Below, one piece after another: positions 5,148 through 6,166 of a DNA stretch of 6,166 nucleotides. A model generated the notes under the pieces. The model made no database searches. It was given only the letters and a program-made list of their open reading frames with translations, and was not told where the DNA came from. The DNA comes from a bacterium (GTDB lineage: Bacteria; Ratteibacteria; UBA8468; B48-G9; JAFGKM01): assembly GCA_035371905.1 (NCBI GenBank), contig DAORXQ010000096.1:1-6166 (forward strand), written 5' to 3'. Numbering within the stretch: the stretch's first letter is position 1; the number at the start of each line of letters is the position of its first letter. Position numbers and translations under genes: made by a program.

Positions 5148-6164
5148 TTAAAATTGGTCTAAAAATCTTAAATCATTGAAAAAAAAGTATCTTATATCAT
5201 CTATTCCATATTTTAACATGGCAAGCCGTTCAACTCCCATTCCGAAAGCAAAACCTGTAAAAGTTTCAGGGTCATATCCAACATTTTTGAAAACATTAGG
5301 ATGTACCATTCCACATCCAAGGATTTCAAGAAAACCGGTATTTCCACAAGTGGAACATCCTTCCCCACCACATATCACACATGAAATACTAACTTCTGCA
5401 CTTGGTTCTGTAAAGGGAAAATATGAAGGAGAAAAAACTACTTTTACTTCTTTTTTGAAAAATTCATGAATAAAATAAGACAGGACTCCTTTTAAATGTG
5501 TAAATTTAATATTTTTATCAACCATAAGTCCTTCAATTTGATGAAACATAGGACTATGAGAAGAATCAAAAGCATCTCTTCTAAAACATTTACCGGGAGC
5601 AATTATTCTTAAAGGTGGAGAGTATTTTTCCATAATCCTTACCTGAACAGGACTTGTGTGGGTTCTTAAAAGTATATTATTTTCTTTTTCTATATAGAAT
5701 GTATCCCAGATATCCCTTGCTGGATGTTCTTTCGGAGTATTTAAGGCAGTAAAATTATAATAATCAGTTTCAATTTCTGGTCCTTCCGCAACACCAAAAC
5801 CTATTTTATAAAAAATTTGAACTATTTCGTCTATAACCTTTGTTATTGGATGTAAATTTCCTGTTGTTATTTTTTTTCCTGGGAAAGTAAGATTATATTT
5901 TATTTCTCTCTTTTTTACCTTTAACTTGCCTGTTTCATATAGTTCCACCAATTTCTTTTTTATTTCATTTAGTTTTTGCCCACATATTACCTTTTCTTCT
6001 TCTGATAGTTTTGGGATTTGTGAAAAAAGTTGATTCAAATATGACTTTCTCCCGAGAAATTTTATCTTCCACTTTTCCAGTAAGTCACTTTCATTTATTC
6101 CCTCTATTTCTCTTTTTCCTTCTTCAAAAAACTTTTCCGCATTTTCAATAATTTTCTCTACCAT
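5148..6164 (-). CDS. pheS: Phenylalanyl-tRNA synthetase alpha subunit
   Basis: Catalytic subunit of the cytoplasmic (alpha-beta)2 PheRS, which makes Phe-AMP and charges tRNA-Phe. The 338 residues compare with 327 in E. coli. Residues 1-90 form the charged helical arm that in the family binds tRNA. The class II core follows: GPEIETDYYNFTALN at 128-142, HPARD at 147-151, the motif 2 region RIIAPGKCFRRD at 186-197, MFHQIEG at 206-212, FPFTEPSAEVSI at 249-260, GCGMVHPNVF at 283-292 and motif 3 GFAFGMGVERLAML at 304-317. A four-cysteine cluster (C262, C265, C270, C273) sits in the loop before GCGMVHP, a variant I recall from other bacteria. The ATG lies 2 bases from the window edge, so its ribosome site is not visible. 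The N-terminus aligns well with the family from this Met. The stop is TAA, 2 bases before pheT. Family identity is certain; the exact start is probable. Confidence 0.97.
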   Translation of the reverse strand: MVEKIIENAEKFFEEGKREIEGINESDLLEKWKIKFLGRKSYLNQLFSQIPKLSEEEKVICGQKLNEIKKKLVELYETGKLKVKKREIKYNLTFPGKKITTGNLHPITKVIDEIVQIFYKIGFGVAEGPEIETDYYNFTALNTPKEHPARDIWDTFYIEKENNILLRTHTSPVQVRIMEKYSPPLRIIAPGKCFRRDAFDSSHSPMFHQIEGLMVDKNIKFTHLKGVLSYFIHEFFKKEVKVVFSPSYFPFTEPSAEVSISCVICGGEGCSTCGNTGFLEILGCGMVHPNVFKNVGYDPETFTGFAFGMGVERLAMLKYGIDDIRYFFFNDLRFLDQF

Positions 6165-6166
6165 GA

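Noticed and set aside
5176..5469. Plus-strand open frame of 97 codons inside pheS
   Set aside because: Antisense to the conserved class II core, without any independent coding evidence.

Overview
The window is a compact block of AT-rich (by eye about 70% A+T) bacterial DNA with every gene on the minus strand. Reading in the direction of transcription, from high to low coordinates, the order is pheS, pheT, zapA, a tRNA gene with anticodon CAU, a fused pilM-pilN gene, a pilO-like gene, and the first 86 codons of a very lysine-rich protein that runs off the window. Spacing is tight: 2 bases for pheS/pheT, an 8-base overlap for pheT/zapA, 20 bases from zapA to the tRNA, 31 from the tRNA to pilMN, a 4-base ATGA overlap for pilMN/pilO, and 6 bases before the last gene. 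No stretch over 300 bases lacks a gene, and I see no convincing gene on the plus strand.

The block has two halves. The first holds both subunits of phenylalanyl-tRNA synthetase plus the FtsZ-ring protein ZapA, a pheT-zapA neighbourhood also known from Firmicutes. The second holds the inner-membrane platform of a type IV pilus or type II secretion-like machine (PilM, PilN and PilO functions). Between them sits a tRNA that looks like an initiator tRNA-Met, with its own near-consensus sigma-70-type promoter inside the last codons of zapA. Transcription from that promoter could run on into pilMN, because no convincing terminator follows the tRNA.

The organism is a bacterium (bacterial PheS/PheT, ZapA, bacterial-type A11-U24 initiator tRNA) with a low-GC genome, a strong Lys/Glu/Ile bias and GC-rich tRNA stems. 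A diderm with type IV pili is likely. The combination of a PilM-PilN fusion, a PilO with a hint of the Amuc_1100 type, and a shortened PheT suggests an uncultured candidate phylum, possibly near the PVC/Omnitrophota side, perhaps thermophilic. That placement is an inference and is weak.

I found no dramatic new system such as a CRISPR array, mobile element or defence island. The points that deserve a second look are a PheT that lacks the EMAP-type tRNA-binding domain, an initiator tRNA with C33 and a weakened anticodon-stem signature, the GspL-like fusion of PilM and PilN, and a 61-residue proline-rich segment inserted in the PilN part.
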